From an uncultured Ignavibacteriales bacterium (GTDB lineage: Bacteria; Bacteroidota; Ignavibacteria; Ignavibacteriales; Ignavibacteriaceae), in NCBI GenBank assembly GCA_903915485.1, contig CAIWTC010000127.1:1-8576 (forward strand): a stretch of DNA of 8,576 bases, written 5' to 3'. This document shows positions 6,995 to 8,576 of this stretch, one piece after another. The notes under the pieces are model-generated. The model was not told the DNA's origin and did no database searches. It saw only the letters and a list, made by a program, of their open reading frames with translations. The translations under genes were made by a program, and so were the position numbers. Numbering within the stretch: position 1 is the first letter of the stretch; every line of letters begins with the position of its first letter.

Positions 6995-8107
6995 TTACGC
7001 GGAAGTATATTCCTTATAGACGGATATAACTTTATTGGTAAGCGATTTCATGTCGAAGTAGTCAATTGCCCGTTGTCTTGCATTTGCTGCGAATTTCATT
7101 CTTGTTTCAGGGGAGGTAATTAACTTTCTCAGTTTAGCCGTTAAGTCTTCAGCGTTTTGTTTTTCGAAAAGGAACGATGTTTCGCCATCAATGGCAATAT
7201 CAAGAATTCCATCCGAGTTGGAACAAACGGATGCTGTTCCAATTGCCATTGCTTCGACTAAAGCTATACCAAATGCTTCTGAGTGTGAAGGGAAAACGAA
7301 TATGTCCATAGCCGCAAACATTCTGTTAGTGTCGCTGCGGAATCCTGTATAAATGATGTTCGTAAGGTTTAAATTAACCGCAAGCTGTTTGATTTTTGCT
7401 TCATACTCTTTTTCGCCAAAACTAGCTTCGCCAACTATCAAAGCCCGCAAGTTTGGGAATTCTTTATTCAGTGCTGAAAGTGCCAAAAGAAATTCTTCAT
7501 GGCCTTTCCCAAAACTAAATCTGCTTGTCATCCCAAGTACTATTTCTGAACTCTGAATTCCCAACTCATTCCGGACTTGTGTTTTATCAATGTCCGCAGG
7601 GTTGAACTTAGCTATATCCACACCATTATGTAGTAAGTAAATTTTCTCTTTTGGAATAGGGCAGGTATCAAGTAGGTTTCGTTCGATTACCTTGCTTATT
7701 GCAAACACTTTGTTAACACGCTTATAAATAAACCGATGAAGTAAATCTTTTTTGACTATATAAGAACCCACCTGTTTGGTTAGGAAAAGCGATATTCGTT
7801 TTTTAGTAAGATATAATGCCGGTGAAAGCAGCCATAAATCTTTTGATGCCTGAGTATGGACTAAGGTATAATCTTCGGACTTAATAAGTTTCCTGAGTTT
7901 TAAAATTTCGAAAGGAGAAAAATAGGTCTTAGTCTTTGAAGTATGAGTGACTATGCCTGCCTTCTCTGAGGCTTTGTGCAGGGACGATTCCGGATAGCAG
8001 AGGATGTGCGTTTCAATTCCACGGGCTAATAAATTTTGCGCTGCTGTTATAGTAAACATTTCCATTCCTCCCCAACTTCTGGAGAGGCAAGAGTATAGAA
8101 TTTTCAT
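6995..8107 (-). CDS. GT4-family glycosyltransferase (GT-B fold)
   Basis: A 370-residue retaining glycosyltransferase of usual GT4 length. The N-terminal acceptor half begins MKILYSCLSRSWGGMEMF with the GGME loop (13-16); the C-terminal donor half shows HNGVD (160-164), the phosphate-contact stretch SRFSFGKGH with Arg196 and Lys201, IIYTGFRSD (251-259) and the E-x7-E motif SEAFGIALVE (Glu277 and Glu285). It should transfer a sugar from an activated donor to a lipid-linked or surface glycan acceptor in the cytosol; the exact sugars cannot be read from sequence. No membrane helix is evident. The ATG lies three bases after the stop of the SpoIID-domain gene, so translational coupling is likely, and no separate ribosome-binding site is seen. 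Confidence 0.92.
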   Translation of the reverse strand: MKILYSCLSRSWGGMEMFTITAAQNLLARGIETHILCYPESSLHKASEKAGIVTHTSKTKTYFSPFEILKLRKLIKSEDYTLVHTQASKDLWLLSPALYLTKKRISLFLTKQVGSYIVKKDLLHRFIYKRVNKVFAISKVIERNLLDTCPIPKEKIYLLHNGVDIAKFNPADIDKTQVRNELGIQSSEIVLGMTSRFSFGKGHEEFLLALSALNKEFPNLRALIVGEASFGEKEYEAKIKQLAVNLNLTNIIYTGFRSDTNRMFAAMDIFVFPSHSEAFGIALVEAMAIGTASVCSNSDGILDIAIDGETSFLFEKQNAEDLTAKLRKLITSPETRMKFAANARQRAIDYFDMKSLTNKVISVYKEYTSA

Positions 8108-8110
8108 GAA

Positions 8111-8576
8111 TCAGTATATCTTAACAATTTTTGCATTCTTGTAATAATGCAGAAGTATTTCGTCGAAGTTATAACCCTGCTCAGCCATAACTGCTGCTCC
8201 AATCTGACACAATCCAACTCCGTGTCCCCATCCCGCGCCATTGAACTTAAATGTTTGTGCAATGCCGTTTTCCAAATTAGATTTTTCAACGAAGAAGGCA
8301 GAACTGTACAAGTGCGTTTGGGAAAGTGCTTTTCTGATTTCTAATTCTTTACCGAGAATTATTGATTTACTGCTGCCGACAATTTTGAGTTTTATTATTC
8401 TTCCCGAATGACCGCGTTCAACAGGTATCAAGTCGATGATTGAACCTAAGTCCATTCCGGTTTTTTCTTTAATCAGCGATGAAAGTTTTGACTGAGTATA
8501 GGTAACTGACCATCTGAAAAAATCTTTTGTTGATTGGTCGTTATAGGGGAGAATTTGTTCGAGGACTCGTTTTTCA
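8111..8576 (-). CDS. SpoIID/LytB-domain protein, C-terminal part (N-terminus outside window)
   Basis: The frame is open from the window edge to a TGA at 8111-8113, giving 154 residues that lack a start; an internal ATG at 8453-8455 is not the true start because conserved domain sequence continues upstream of it (FFRWSVTYTQSKLSSLI). The end of the SpoIID domain is clear: RGHSGRIIKLKI (54-65 of the visible part), a GKELEIRKAL strand-helix, and the signature GAGWGHGVGLCQIGA (113-127) followed by ILLHYYKNAKIVKIY. B. subtilis SpoIID is a lytic transglycosylase and LytB an amidase enhancer; the catalytic part of SpoIID lies in the missing region, so activity here is open. A signal peptide would also be outside the window. 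It is immediately upstream of the GT4 gene, which suggests a joint envelope function. Confidence 0.9.
   Translation of the reverse strand, partial: EKRVLEQILPYNDQSTKDFFRWSVTYTQSKLSSLIKEKTGMDLGSIIDLIPVERGHSGRIIKLKIVGSSKSIILGKELEIRKALSQTHLYSSAFFVEKSNLENGIAQTFKFNGAGWGHGVGLCQIGAAVMAEQGYNFDEILLHYYKNAKIVKIY

Noticed and set aside
8111..8455. The internal ATG at 8453-8455 as the start of the SpoIID-domain protein
   Set aside because: The same frame stays open to the window edge and the residues before this Met continue the conserved domain (RWSVTYTQSKL), so the gene is cut by the window rather than short.

Overview
The window looks like chromosomal DNA from a moderately AT-rich Gram-negative bacterium of the Bacteroidota/Chlorobiota/Ignavibacteria group. 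This is an inference from three things: most starts lack a strong Shine-Dalgarno, the KAS II enzyme carries the FGFGGHN ending seen in that group, and both sensor kinases have the soluble-core style common there. No tRNA, rRNA, CRISPR array, insertion sequence or phage gene was seen.

Layout, plus strand first. Bases 1-107 hold the C-terminal tail of an unidentified protein, followed 20 bases later by a small CoA-binding Rossmann protein (128-568). A 215-base intergenic region with inverted repeats leads into a cytosolic double-PAS histidine kinase that starts at GTG (784-2307). Next comes fabF, the fatty-acid chain-elongation enzyme (2475-3734), closed by a strong intrinsic terminator (3825-3862). 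A GT-A type glycosyltransferase follows (3895-4800); its most upstream ATG lies inside that terminator, so the start is placed 48 bases downstream.

The strand then switches. On the minus strand, read from the right edge, are a SpoIID/LytB-domain protein cut by the window end (8111-8576), a GT4 glycosyltransferase three bases behind it (6995-8107), and, after 94 bases, a membrane histidine kinase with a periplasmic domain and a seven-helix 7TMR-DISM module (4816-6900). The last gene converges on the plus-strand glycosyltransferase with 15 bases between them.

Themes: two glycosyltransferases, a peptidoglycan-linked SpoIID-family protein and a lipid enzyme all concern the cell envelope, and two orphan histidine kinases with very similar catalytic cores lie among them without a response regulator. 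A link between the membrane kinase and the GT4/SpoIID pair is inferred only from strand and proximity. I did not find a convincing undescribed system. The best leads are the pair of matched orphan kinases, the structured leader before the first kinase, and the SpoIID-GT4-kinase cluster.
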